Shown here one piece after another: positions 11,045 through 21,067 of a stretch of DNA of 64,000 nucleotides. The notes below the pieces were generated by a model that was given only the letters and a program-made list of their open reading frames with translations, was not told the origin of the DNA and searched no databases. Each line of letters begins with the position of its first letter. The first letter of the stretch is position 1. Origin of the DNA: Peltaster fructicola (lineage: Eukaryota; Ascomycota; Dothideomycetes); assembly GCA_001592805.2 (NCBI GenBank), contig CP051140.1, positions 745,501-809,500 of the forward strand, read 5' to 3'. The position numbers and the translations under genes were made by a program.

Positions 11045-13510
11045 TCAGCGTCTGCTCTGTCTCCTGAGATCACCTATCAACTTTCTCCTGTGCTCACTCT
11101 CCGCAAACAGAGCCTTGATCAAATCGATGACTTCCTCAGACGAGAACTCCAAGCTCAGCTCGCCATCATTCCACAAGTACTTGATATCAGCCAAGCTGCT
11201 CTCCAAGATCTCTGCCAAGTACTGGAACTTGAGCCAGTTCGGACAATAGATGAAAGTCATATCGCGTAGCTCACCGTCGGCTTGCTGCTGAGCGAACAGA
11301 GCCTTGACAACCGACAAGCGCTCGCAAAGACCTTTCAGCTCCCGACTATCAGCCTCTCCAATATCGCCAAGATCCTCAATGTCTGTGATCATCTTGCCAG
11401 TAACGCCAGAAAGCAATTGACCAAGCGACTGTAGAAGTGCGTTGTGTCCAAGTATGCTCTTCCATTCGCGATGCACATCATGTAATCGATCTGCCGTCTG
11501 CTCCACAGCACTTTCACAAGCCTGCTTGAATGGTGCAGCCGTGCAGTTGCTGAAACCTTGAGCACCATCAAGCAGATCTCGCAAGATGGTCTTCTGCGCG
11601 TCCATCTCAGCGCCGTACGCTCGCTTGGCGAAGAGGTCGAGCGCTTTTGCATCATTGTCAAGTCGTAGACGTGCTGATTTAGCTTGTACCGCCTGCCACT
11701 CTCTGAGCCGCTCAGACAGCCGTGTAGCATCATTGTAGATCAGCATGTTGCCAGTAGGTAGCTTAGCATATGCTGTAGGTGCCGTCGCTCGGTATATGGC
11801 CAGAGCAAGAGTTGGAAGGGAGTAGAGTCCGGCCACCGCTGGCGCGAGAGTCGAGGCAGCGTATTCATCTGTTGCAAGTGTCTGTGCATCCGAGATGACG
11901 TGCTTCACAGCCTCAAGGATGCCATCTGGGACAGCTGTGACTGTGTATGTCTCTCGGAATGTCAGCTCCCGCTGAGGTTGTCTCGGTGTACTTGGGTCTG
12001 GTACATTGATGCCTTGAGGAAGAGACACGTTAGCCTTCGTTTGCACAGGGCTTTCTTCATCATTCCAACCCCAAGCCTCCTCGTTGACATCTGCAGAATT
12101 TGGTGCCTCACTTGGTCCATCCACATCCCAAGCACTACCATCGTCCTCATCAGCATCATTCGGCTGATCTTTAGACTCTGCCACCGCTTGACGCTCTTCT
12201 GCGTCATCGTTACCCTCGTCCCATGCAGTATCCCAGTCATCGTCACCACCTCCACTGACCTGACCAGCAAGCTCATCATCTTTGGCTATCATCTGCGACT
12301 CAACTCGTTCCACGGTCTTCGTCTCCGTCAAGCCTTCAAAAACAAGATTGCGCACTTCGCTCAGTAGTACCTCACGTCGCTTCGTGAGCCATGCTTTAGG
12401 CAAATTATTCAGCCAGTCCTGCAGTGGGCTACCATTGACGCCCAGCTGCTCGAGATGAACAACAAAGTGCTCTACAGTTATTATCGTATCTTCGAACGGC
12501 TTGATGTGCGATATTTCGACTGGTATTGAAGGCTCCAACCAGAATTCTTCTAGACGACTCAGAGTGTTAGGTATGAGTCTTTCGAACAGTAGGGAGAGTG
12601 CATGCTTCGGCAATCGAGTTGAAAGGAAGTTTAGTACACGCTCGAGATTAGTAAATAGCGATTGTGAAGTAGCATGGGCTTGCTCTGATTGCAAGCTGAT
12701 GCTGTTGTCATGCACGATCACCTCGTATGACCCATCCTTCTGGTTGTGAGACAACAGAGGTTTGAGGAGTGCTCTCTCGATGTCACGGCCGAGCTTGTGT
12801 GTCAAGCGCTCTAGTATGCCTGTGTCTTGCGCGACCTTTGCAATGCCTTCGATCGTGGCATTCTCATTGGAACTGCTTATGGTGACTTGCCGTGCATTTG
12901 CGTCAGTCTTGAGCAAGGTAGACCAATGTGTTGTGACCGCTTCCTCTAGGTTCGCCTGAAGCTGCTTTCCACGTTCTCGCAGTAGAAACACGGCTCTTGT
13001 GTCTCGCACAGCGTTCAATCGAGTAACAGAGATCTTCGCCGTGCCTAGTCTCGCATATGCCTGGCTTACATCACCTGCCACGATAGCGTCCTGCGCGTCT
13101 AGCAGCAGACCGTGCGAGTCTTTGACTAGACGAAGCGTATCTTCCAGCGATGATTCGAAGCCAACCTCGCGCTCGAGGAGTTGGATCTTGTTCATAGCAT
13201 CGCTGACCTGTGCCTTGAGCTTGTTTCCATCTTCATGCTCTTTCACAATCTGTCGTGCTATCTCTCTCGACTTTTGGATATCATTTTGGAGTTGCTTTGC
13301 CTGATCAATCCACGACTGTACTTCCGGTCCTGTGGTCTTGCTCAATGCTCGGATCTCCTGCTTGAGCCCATCGCGCTCCTGACGTAGAGCGTCGAGCACG
13401 CCAGTGAGTACGGTCGAATCTAGCTCTGCTGTGACGACTTCCTCTGCTTCGGGATATGCGTTGTCGGTGGAGAATCGCAGAATCGCTCTAGATAGAACGT
13501 CTGCTGACAT
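11045..13510 (-). CDS. ZW10 family vesicle-tethering / kinetochore protein
   Basis: Single exon, 821 aa from the ATG at 13510 (MSADVLSRAILRFS); the frame is open 111 bases further upstream but conservation should start here. N-terminal 200 residues are coiled-coil (LRQERDGLKQEIRALS, KEHEDGNKLKAQV). The middle contains a very acidic Trp-rich insert at about 405-490 (DDDWDTAWDEGNDD, EAWGWNDEE). The C-terminal block ends with YCPNWLKFQYLAEIL...SLADIKYLW, EEVIDLIKALFAESEHRRK, which I recognise from ZW10/Dsl1-type proteins. Fungal members act in the Dsl1 tether that captures COPI vesicles at the ER; the animal kinetochore role may not apply. The WD/WN repeats of the insert resemble Dsl1 coatomer-binding motifs (Trp in acidic context). 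Confidence 0.83.
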   Translation of the reverse strand: MSADVLSRAILRFSTDNAYPEAEEVVTAELDSTVLTGVLDALRQERDGLKQEIRALSKTTGPEVQSWIDQAKQLQNDIQKSREIARQIVKEHEDGNKLKAQVSDAMNKIQLLEREVGFESSLEDTLRLVKDSHGLLLDAQDAIVAGDVSQAYARLGTAKISVTRLNAVRDTRAVFLLRERGKQLQANLEEAVTTHWSTLLKTDANARQVTISSSNENATIEGIAKVAQDTGILERLTHKLGRDIERALLKPLLSHNQKDGSYEVIVHDNSISLQSEQAHATSQSLFTNLERVLNFLSTRLPKHALSLLFERLIPNTLSRLEEFWLEPSIPVEISHIKPFEDTIITVEHFVVHLEQLGVNGSPLQDWLNNLPKAWLTKRREVLLSEVRNLVFEGLTETKTVERVESQMIAKDDELAGQVSGGGDDDWDTAWDEGNDDAEERQAVAESKDQPNDADEDDGSAWDVDGPSEAPNSADVNEEAWGWNDEESPVQTKANVSLPQGINVPDPSTPRQPQRELTFRETYTVTAVPDGILEAVKHVISDAQTLATDEYAASTLAPAVAGLYSLPTLALAIYRATAPTAYAKLPTGNMLIYNDATRLSERLREWQAVQAKSARLRLDNDAKALDLFAKRAYGAEMDAQKTILRDLLDGAQGFSNCTAAPFKQACESAVEQTADRLHDVHREWKSILGHNALLQSLGQLLSGVTGKMITDIEDLGDIGEADSRELKGLCERLSVVKALFAQQQADGELRDMTFIYCPNWLKFQYLAEILESSLADIKYLWNDGELSLEFSSEEVIDLIKALFAESEHRRKLIGDLRRQSRR

Positions 13511-14248
13511 TGAGTCGTTGCAGGAGTGGTAGAGTGGGATGTGTGGTACTGTTGGAGAGCGGGAAACGTGGTCAACATATCGTGAGGTCGGTGGATCCGC
13601 TGCAAGAAGTGGGCACACCACATGTCTGATGTCACATCAGCAAGAAGACGATTACATCAATGCGAGATGCAAAACTTCTGGAAATAGTACGATTCGAAAG
13701 TCTCGCATACCATCTATCGGTCTCTCAAGCATTGTTTCTCTTGTACGACTGGGCATAGGGATGTCGATCAATGCCAGAGATTGGTCCCTACCACAAGCTT
13801 CGGTCTGGGTCTGAGAAGCATGGGTTGTGTCTAGCAGGAGATTGACCTCATATCGATGCTTAGTAGCGGTAGTGCATTGCTGCTCAGGCACTTGCACGCC
13901 GTAGGGCCCAATCTACTCTGGACTCTCTCGGACAAGGGCGCTGTAAGATTGGGCAATGTCATGGGCTGTATCCTTCTCATGGTCAGCGCATAGCCTGCTA
14001 TGCCGTCCTGCTGATTCGCATGGGAAGTTTCCTGGCGCTAGATAGGTCACGTAGTAGCGAGCAATGCCTGCCTGGCCAATTTGGAGACCCATTGTGGAAC
14101 GCTCGCTACTATAGAGCTGCATGACTGTGAAAGATCTCTGTCTCGGCTCATAGCGCCGCATTCGGTAAGTTTCCAGCGAGGCTTTCGACCTCTGTACATA
14201 AGTGTATCCCTGCCTCGAACTTCCACCATCTCTCTCCTTCATACAACT
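13511..14248. other. Divergent intergenic region
   Basis: About 740 bases between the ZW10-type gene (minus) and the B3/4-domain gene (plus). Likely two promoters. No repeat, RNA gene or coding segment supported. Confidence 0.4.
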
Positions 14249-14962
14249 ATGTCTGCTTCGATCAACTTTCAATCGATACTTGCAGGAGCCAAGGTGGCTC
14301 CTGAGGTATTCAAGCTCAGGGCCGACTACCGAGCGTTGCTACTGCTTGTCGAAGGCATTCCGGACGGAGACAGCGATGCTACAAGTGAAGCTATGCTTCA
14401 AGAAGCAGAGACGACGGCAAAGGGTAAACTAGCAGAAAGGCCTGTCACAGAGCTACCGCACGTTGCTGCGTGGAGAGAGGCGTATAAGTCCTTTGGCGCC
14501 AAACCCAACAAGACTCGAAACAGCCTTGAAGCTCTGACGCGACGGGTCGAGGCTGGTCTACCTCGAGTCAATCGCCTCACAGACATATACAATGCAATAT
14601 CCGTCAAGCACCAGATCCCGCTTGGCGGTGAGGATCTTGTCAAGTACAGCGGTTCACCTCGTCTGATCCGCGCTCTCGGTACGGAAACTTTCATCACCTC
14701 ATCAGGCCAGGAGCATGCAGATGCTGGAGAGGTTGTGTGGGTAGATGACGAAGGTGTCACATGCCGACGGTGGAACTGGCGCCAAGGTCCACGTACGGCT
14801 CTGAGTGATAAGAGTCGTAATGTTCTATTCATTCTAGATGCCCTGGAGCCGCTGACAGACGACGCATTGACAGTGGCGGCAGATGAGCTATCGACTGTTC
14901 TCAAATCACTGTCACCTGGTGTCAGCGAGTCGCGCAGGCTCATCACAGCATCTAGTGGATAG
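14249..14962 (+). CDS. B3/B4 tRNA-binding-domain protein
   Basis: 237 aa, single exon; start at 14249 (MSASINFQSI) chosen over an upstream in-frame ATG at 14081 because that extension is not domain-like. Residues about 65-210 carry the B3/B4 fold found in the PheRS beta chain and stand-alone proteins: WREAYKSFGAKPNKTRNSLEALTRR, then LPRVNRLTDIYNAISVKH, then ADAGEVVWVDDEG. (Segments quoted are discontinuous parts of the domain.) Stand-alone B3/4 proteins are thought to edit or sense aminoacyl-tRNA or free amino acids; the physiological role in fungi is not established. Cytosolic location is expected, as no signal is visible. Confidence 0.82.
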   Translation: MSASINFQSILAGAKVAPEVFKLRADYRALLLLVEGIPDGDSDATSEAMLQEAETTAKGKLAERPVTELPHVAAWREAYKSFGAKPNKTRNSLEALTRRVEAGLPRVNRLTDIYNAISVKHQIPLGGEDLVKYSGSPRLIRALGTETFITSSGQEHADAGEVVWVDDEGVTCRRWNWRQGPRTALSDKSRNVLFILDALEPLTDDALTVAADELSTVLKSLSPGVSESRRLITASSG

Positions 14963-16593
14963 GAAGGGCACAGTCGCTGAGAACCAGTCTAGACATGACA
15001 AAGAACAAAACTCTGGTCAAGGTTGATGGATAAGGTTCTAAGCAATGCTCCCTCCTGTCTCGTGCCAGAGATAGTTGTCCCAAAGATGTGTCATTAGACA
15101 CAATTATATGATGGGTATCAATCACCAGCATGCCATCCCATGTGTCTGACTCAATGCATGGTATCGGACTATTAAGGAGTATACTTGGGTGGCCGTTGGC
15201 ATATGCAGCATTCTTTCTCTCACTGCCTCTTCCGCTCGAAGCCTGCGGACAGCAAGCAAGTGACGAAACTCTGATAGACTGTACGAAAGACAGGAATGTC
15301 AGGTGGTGCATTGAGTCGTTTGTATGCCATATAGAAGTGCATTGAGTCGTTTGTATGCCATATAGAAGTGCATGAGAACGACTATCAGTCGTAGGTGTCG
15401 TCAGCTTCATCACAAGATTACTATATCAGGGACAGGGCGCCTGTTCACTTCTCCAATGCCTTCGATGTCGAGCAGTATTGTGCAGCAGGAATAGCAATGG
15501 TATGTACTTGGATTTGCAGTATTCTTGGGCTCAGGACCTTAGGACATCGTCCATTTTGAAACGACTATGGCATCACTGAACCACATCAGGCAGTTTGCGG
15601 AAGGGAGTCGTGCTTGCTGACTGACACAGATTTGCTTTAAAGCAACAAACACATCATCGATTGAAATTTGCTCGACTGCTGTGCTTCGATGAACCAAGCT
15701 AAGCACTGTCGGGTCAATGGTTGTATGCAGATGAGGGCGTAGGTATGATATCTCCGGTATGGGGATGCCAGAACCTCATGACATTGAAGATCAAGCCTCT
15801 CGATACTGTGTGAATCGTGGGCTCTTGGTTGTTGATGATGACAACGACCAATGGGCTGTACGCAAACATGAAGCCGTGCTAGTACACCAATGCCAGAGAT
15901 AGAGCAAACAGCGAAAGAGCTTTGCTAGTCCTGTCGATCCTCGCTGCTATGAACAATTTGCCCATGAACCCAGCCAAGAGGAGAAGGAGTGGTGAGAGTG
16001 CATCGTAGGACAAGACAGTGAGTCTGGGTTGAATGTAGACCATCCTGGCAATGGTGAAGTGAATGCTGTCGGCCTGATCTGAAGTGCGCTGGGTGTGAGA
16101 CCGTCTTGTCGATGCCCAGTATCTCTCGCTGAGTGAATTTGCTTCAGCAATTGACGCAATGTGTTTAATCGGTCATGTCGCAGGATGGTCTAGCTTGTCC
16201 TCTTTGTACGGCACATTTGACGAGGATAGTCTATACTGCTTGTGCTCACGCTCTCGGTGGCCTCCTCGGGGCTGTTCTTGCGCTGTCTCTGCGTGCTGCC
16301 AGCGACTATCAGTTGATGTAGTCCTCGCGCAGCGCCAGAGGCTCAAGACTGTGAAGTTTGTAGACTTGCACACAGGCACGTCCTGCGACTTCCCATAATC
16401 TTTCGTCACCTGAGGCACATACTGCGGAGCAGCGAGCCTGATTTTGGGAGGTGTAGATAAGATCGTAAGTGGCAGATTCATAAGGACCTGACAGAGTACA
16501 AGTGGAATGTTGAAGTGGCTCACCGTGCGGCCCTTGCTACACAGCCATTGACCGACCGTGTAAGCATACACGACTAGTCGTGTTACTGTCCCT
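14963..16593. other. Gene-free stretch
   Basis: 1.6 kb between the B3/4-domain gene and the kinase stop. Apart from the tandem duplication at 15306-15372 I see no coding sequence, RNA gene or mobile element. Both neighbours end here (convergent 3' ends), so the length is not explained by promoters and could hide a non-coding transcript. Confidence 0.4.
15306..15372. repeat. 31-bp tandem duplication (2.2 copies)
   Basis: A 31-base unit (GTGCATTGAGTCGTTTGTAT followed by GCCATATAGAA) at 15306-15336 is repeated exactly at 15337-15367, followed by a further five bases of a third copy (GTGCA). The copies are identical, so the duplication is recent or homogenised. Confidence 0.97.
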
Positions 16594-17811
16594 TCATCTC
16601 ATTGCACCAAAATCGATCTTCCTTGCAACTTTGTCTACTCTATTCTTTCTCTCATCACCTGGGAGCTCTCCGCCACGCTGAGCGAGGTCCTCTCCTGTTC
16701 GTTGTAGGCCTCCTCCTTTCCTTGGGAGATCTTCAAGTCTGCTCGGCCTGGGCTCAGCAGTCCAGAATGGATGTCGGAGCACACCTTCAGCATCAAGGCG
16801 CTTGCGAGGATCTAGCTGCAGCATCTGCATGAGCAGGTCCACTCCCTGCTCGCCGATCGTCCTAAATGTTGCTGACCAGCTGTCTCGAGATCGTAGAGGC
16901 GTAACTTCTGTAGGCGTCACATAGCCTTTCAGCTTGCTTACGCCAGGCCAGTTCTCCTCTGTAGGCGTACCGACTTTCTCGCAGATCAGGCGAACCATGT
17001 TAAGCTCGCTCTCAGGCCAAGCTCGAAGGAAGACATCTCGTGCGATGAGCTCAGCGAAGACACAGCCACAGCTCCATACGTCCACTGCTCCACTGTAGTA
17101 TGTTGCTTGAAAGAACAACTCAGGCGGCCGATACCAGGTCGTGATGGTGTTGTAGGTCATAGGCTGATACGGATCTGCGAAACTCCTCGCCAAACCAAAA
17201 TCGGCCAGCTTTATCTCACCATTGGCAGCAATAAGCAAGTTGTTGGGCTTTATGTCTCTGTGAAGGATATAATTAGCGTGACAGAACCACACTCCTCGCA
17301 TCAGCATGAGCATCCAGCTTTTGATGTCTGCAGGCGTGTATCGAGTGTTCTGTGTGTCTTGGATGAGTCTTAGCAAGTCACCCTGCGGTAAATGCTCCAG
17401 AACGAGGTTGAGATTCTGATCTTTCGTGCTGAAGACTGAGTGTAGTTTGATGATGTTTGGATGGTCGAGTTCTTGCAGGAACTTGATCTCGCGAAGGGAG
17501 TCATAGCTGATGCCAAACTCCTTGGCCTCTGCGCCGATCTTGATCTTCTTGATGGCGTAGAGCTTGTTTGGATCTGTCTTCAGATGTGCTTCGAAGACAT
17601 CTGCATACTGTCCTGAACCAAGCTTCTTGCCCTTGATATACTTCTTCCGCTCCTCGATGTCTAGCTGCTCTGCGAGGTCTGCAGTTGACAGATCGAGACC
17701 TTTCATATCGCCTTGAAGAGACTCATTGTCATGTGTTGTATTCAGCAGCTTCTGCTTCTTGAGTGGTGGTTCTGGTGGTACACCGTAAGCTGGAGACTTA
17801 ATGTCCGCCAT
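16594..17811 (-). CDS. KIN28: CDK7/Kin28-like TFIIH kinase
   Basis: Single exon, 405 aa. Kinase domain about residues 58-350: glycine loop GSGQYADVFEA, catalytic Lys in YAIKKIKIG, HRDIKPNNLL catalytic loop, DFGLARSF, and a YNTITTWYRPPELFF activation segment. The sequence SWMLMLMRGVWFCHANYILHRD strongly resembles Kin28/CDK7 (ADIKAWMLMTLRG... in yeast), rather than cell-cycle CDKs. The PSTAIRE-equivalent helix is GISYDSLREIKFL. The enzyme should phosphorylate the RNA polymerase II CTD as part of TFIIH and may activate other CDKs. Residues 1-57 and the Arg/Gly-rich 60-residue tail are extra to the kinase. The HRDI and TTWYRPP forms differ slightly from the usual HRDL and TRWYRAP. Confidence 0.85.
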   Translation of the reverse strand: MADIKSPAYGVPPEPPLKKQKLLNTTHDNESLQGDMKGLDLSTADLAEQLDIEERKKYIKGKKLGSGQYADVFEAHLKTDPNKLYAIKKIKIGAEAKEFGISYDSLREIKFLQELDHPNIIKLHSVFSTKDQNLNLVLEHLPQGDLLRLIQDTQNTRYTPADIKSWMLMLMRGVWFCHANYILHRDIKPNNLLIAANGEIKLADFGLARSFADPYQPMTYNTITTWYRPPELFFQATYYSGAVDVWSCGCVFAELIARDVFLRAWPESELNMVRLICEKVGTPTEENWPGVSKLKGYVTPTEVTPLRSRDSWSATFRTIGEQGVDLLMQMLQLDPRKRLDAEGVLRHPFWTAEPRPSRLEDLPRKGGGLQRTGEDLAQRGGELPGDERKNRVDKVARKIDFGAMR

Positions 17812-18104
17812 GGCCGACGTTATCGATGAATGGTTGCTGAGACGTCTATACCATCATGCTGCCATGAGATCGACTTGTCTTCAAGGCAATATCCAGGTGT
17901 TAGAAATGTGTAGTTGTGGTTATAGCTGCGCAGCTACCAGAACGGTATAGAGCATCAGCGGACATCTCGGTGATGCGCCTTGGCAAGATTCTCAGAAGTT
18001 CGACGAAGGTCACGAAGTACTGCGACTTCAGCCAGCAACGACTCGAACTATCAAGCTACGCCTTGCGATTGCCATCCCAGTCTCTACCTCACAACACAAT
18101 CAAG

Positions 18105-18857
18105 ATGGCGCTCAAACGTACAAGCTTGCAGCTCGTACCGTCTACACTTCGACAGACAGTCTGCATACAATGTCGACATCTTCACAAACGCGCACCACAA
18201 CGAGTGCCAGCACTCACGCCATTCGTTCCTGACACAGAGACATTCCTTACGCTCATCGGTCGAAAGATGTCACAACATGCTGCGAAAATCCCATCATGGC
18301 AAGCACTCTTCTCGCTGTCGAGTGAGCAACTCAGAGAATCTGGCATTGAGCCTCCGAGAGCGCGGCGATACCTAATGTGGTGGCGAGACCGATACAGACA
18401 CGGTATCATGGGCATTGGTGGTGATCTGAAAGAGGTCACAAATGGAATTGCAGAGCTTCGAGTGGTTCAAGTGCCCAGCAAGAGAGGCATTGATCAAGCA
18501 GCAACGCTGACGAAAGACGCTGGCATGCGTAAAGTTATCGTCAACACACCGCTATCTATTGCTGCGCCAGAAGATCCTGCAAATCCAAGAGAGAAGCTCC
18601 CGGATGAGATAGGACTGGTACCTCTCGAGGTCGTGCAGACCGCAGAAGCTACCGCAATCGCTGGAGTCAAGATTGTTGCAGGAGACATGATCGCTGGTCG
18701 AGGAATCGAGTACATCAAAGGCCATCCCAGTGTCGCAAGATTGCGAGTACAAGAAGGTCTCTGGGAGCAGCGAAGAGGTCACAAGGTTGATGGTGGTGAG
18801 AGGAGAAAGGCTGAGGTCAGGGCTAAGCGAAGAGCAGCAGAGAGAAAGGCTCGATAG
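18105..18857 (+). CDS. FYV4: Mitochondrial small-subunit ribosomal protein mS41 (IGR motif)
   Basis: 250 aa, single exon; start at 18105 (MALKRTSLQLVPSTLRQTVC) gives a clean mitochondrial presequence, whereas an in-frame ATG 189 bases upstream does not. Residues about 43-105 hold the IGR domain: DTETFLTLIGRKMSQHAAKI, then WQALFSLSSEQLRESGI and RRYLMWWRDRYRHGI. This is Fyv4/mS41 of the mitochondrial 37S subunit. The C-terminal 40 residues are strongly basic (RRGHKV, RRKAEVRAKRRAAERKAR), as expected for an rRNA-binding extension. It is divergently arranged with the Kin28-like gene (293 bases between starts). Confidence 0.87.
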   Translation: MALKRTSLQLVPSTLRQTVCIQCRHLHKRAPQRVPALTPFVPDTETFLTLIGRKMSQHAAKIPSWQALFSLSSEQLRESGIEPPRARRYLMWWRDRYRHGIMGIGGDLKEVTNGIAELRVVQVPSKRGIDQAATLTKDAGMRKVIVNTPLSIAAPEDPANPREKLPDEIGLVPLEVVQTAEATAIAGVKIVAGDMIAGRGIEYIKGHPSVARLRVQEGLWEQRRGHKVDGGERRKAEVRAKRRAAERKAR

Positions 18858-19211
18858 TCATTGCCTGCTCGTGTACAATAATACAGCTACAATCAATACC
18901 CCAATCATGCGAGATCGTGTGCAGTAATTTAGCCTTGCAGCTGCTGATAGCAGGTCTGTAGAACTATTCTCTCGCTTGCCATGTCAGCAAATCCGCGACA
19001 ATCGCATCCAAATACACACAACGTGTCTGCCTGAAGTGTCCGTCTCACCGATCCGCTCATCCCTTCGGTGCCTACAGTCCACGCAATGCGAGACCCTTGA
19101 AACTCGCCAAGTCGATTGGAAGCTCACGGACCGCACGCCAAACTTTTGGTACCTGGCAAGCTGTCCCAATGCTCTGTTTCTCCCTCACCACTGCCATCAC
19201 CTCTTTCATTC
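18858..19211. other. Intergenic upstream of the sphingolipid methyltransferase
   Basis: 354 bases. Contains the promoter and leader of the downstream gene, with a pyrimidine-rich stretch just before the ATG (TCTCCCTCACCACTGCCATC near 19180). Nothing else seen. Confidence 0.4.
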
Positions 19212-20802
19212 ATGGCTTCCAAAGTACCTGGCAGCTCGGTCATCGAGACAGACTTCGAGTTTGTCGAGACTCCTAGAGCTCCAACCCCTTCTCCCAATGA
19301 GGCCAGTCGCTATGGTGTCAGGACTACACGATATGCCAGCATCAAGAATGCCCCCCTTCCAGCAGATGGTCAATCCGCTTTCAACACACCATTTCTGATC
19401 GTCTCTCTCCTTGCCGTCCCCGGCTATCTGGCCTTCCAGGTTGGAGGCGGTCTATTCACATGGATCTTCTTCGCAATCTTCACCTCAATTCCGGTCCTCG
19501 TCGGATTCTGGGCGTTGGCATCAACCATGTCACCACGACTGAATGAGAAGGCTCGCTTCCCAGGAGCTCCAATTGAGCACTACCTGAGCTTCAAGAAAGA
19601 GTCTGATCGTCTTAAGTACCGCGGCAAGAACAAGATCCCGATGTGGACATTTTTCGAGATGTATTTCAACGGCGAGGTCGACTTCAATGGTGATGCATTG
19701 GAGGTGCTGGAGTACCGACACGACTGGGCAAACTTCCGTTTCACTTGGGGTCTTTTCATCTTTTTCCTGACAGGCATGATGCCTGAAGTCATAATGCACA
19801 CTCGTTCTCAGGATGAAGAGCAAGTCCGTGATCACTATGATCGTGGTGATGATTTCTACGGATGGTTCTTGGGCCCTCGTATGATCTACACCTCCGGTAT
19901 CATCAGCGACATCAACAAGGAAGAGTCTCTCGAACAGCTTCAGGACAACAAGCTGGCCATTGTCTGTGACAAGATCGAGCTGCAGAAGGGTGAGCGCATG
20001 CTAGACATCGGTTGTGGATGGGGAACACTCGCCAAGTTTGCCTCTGCCAACTACGGCGCTCACGTCACTGGTGTCACTCTTGGTCGCAATCAGACTGCCT
20101 GGGGCAATAGCGGTCTTCGTAAGGTCGGTATTCCAGAAGAGCAGAGCAGAATTCTATGCATGGACTACCGAGACATTCCTATCCCAGACGGAGGCTTCAA
20201 CAAGATCACCTGTCTGGAGATGGCCGAGCACGTCGGTGTCCGCTACTTCACCAAGTTCTTGCGTCAGGTACACGATATGCTGGATGATGATGGTGTCTTC
20301 TTCCTGCAAATCGCTGGTCTTCGTAAGAGCTGGCAGTACGAGGATCTTGTCTGGGGTCTCTTCATGAACAAGTGAGTGTGATGTACTTGTTTCCGATTGT
20401 GCTGACATGGACAGGTATATCTTCCCCGGTGCCGATGCATCTACGCCACTTGGCTTCTTCGTCGACTCTCTCGAGAGCGCTGGTTTCGAGGTCAAGGCAG
20501 TTGACACAATTGGTGTCCACTATTCCGCCACTATCTGGAGGTGGTACAGAAACTGGATGGGCAACAAGTCTAAGGTCACCGCCAAGTACGGCAACAGATG
20601 GTTCAGGATCTGGGAATACTTCCTTGCGTACAGCACCATCATCTCACGACAGGGTAGTGCAACTTGCTACCAGATCACATTGATCAAGAACGTCAACTCA
20701 AAGCATCGAGTCGAAGGTGTGCCAAACGCCTTCGGTCTGCTTGGTGCCTTGGCATCAGCTAAGGCCGCCGGCAAAGCAACCTTCCCTGTCAACAAGTCGT
20801 AG
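19212..20802 (+). CDS. MTS1: Sphingolipid C9-methyltransferase
   Basis: Exons 19212-20371 and 20415-20802, 43-nt intron, 515 aa. Residues 1-60 are cytosolic; two adjacent transmembrane segments at about 57-100 (FLIVSLLAVPGYLAFQVGG, WIFFAIFTSIPVLVGFWAL) match the membrane anchor of fungal C9-methyltransferases, and a third hydrophobic run lies near 180 (LFIFFLTGMMPEV). The SAM-binding site is LDIGCGWGTLAKFA, followed by the cyclopropane-synthase-like VTGVTLGRNQ and CLEMAEHVGV. The enzyme adds the C9 methyl branch to the sphingoid base of glucosylceramide, a fungus-specific lipid linked in several species to hyphal growth and virulence. The start at 19212 is preferred to one at 19116, which would bury the N-terminus in leader sequence. 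Confidence 0.94.
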
Positions 20803-21067
20803 ACGCACGATCACACCTGAGCATCACAAGATGCTTGTCCTCCTTAGGAGCCGTCACATGGCTCATCTTTGCAACCATATATACATTTCTGCAAAGATAA
20901 ACACCTGTATAGTTATGTATAGATAGGCGGCGATGCACTCCTTTCGAGCGTTGAGCATTAGTGTCGTCATGCATCACCGGAACTACTAGCAGTAACCGTA
21001 GACTGCTTCGAGGTCGTCTAATGTGGTATTTGTTCAACAGGCTCTTGGATGAGCTGCTAAACCAAGC

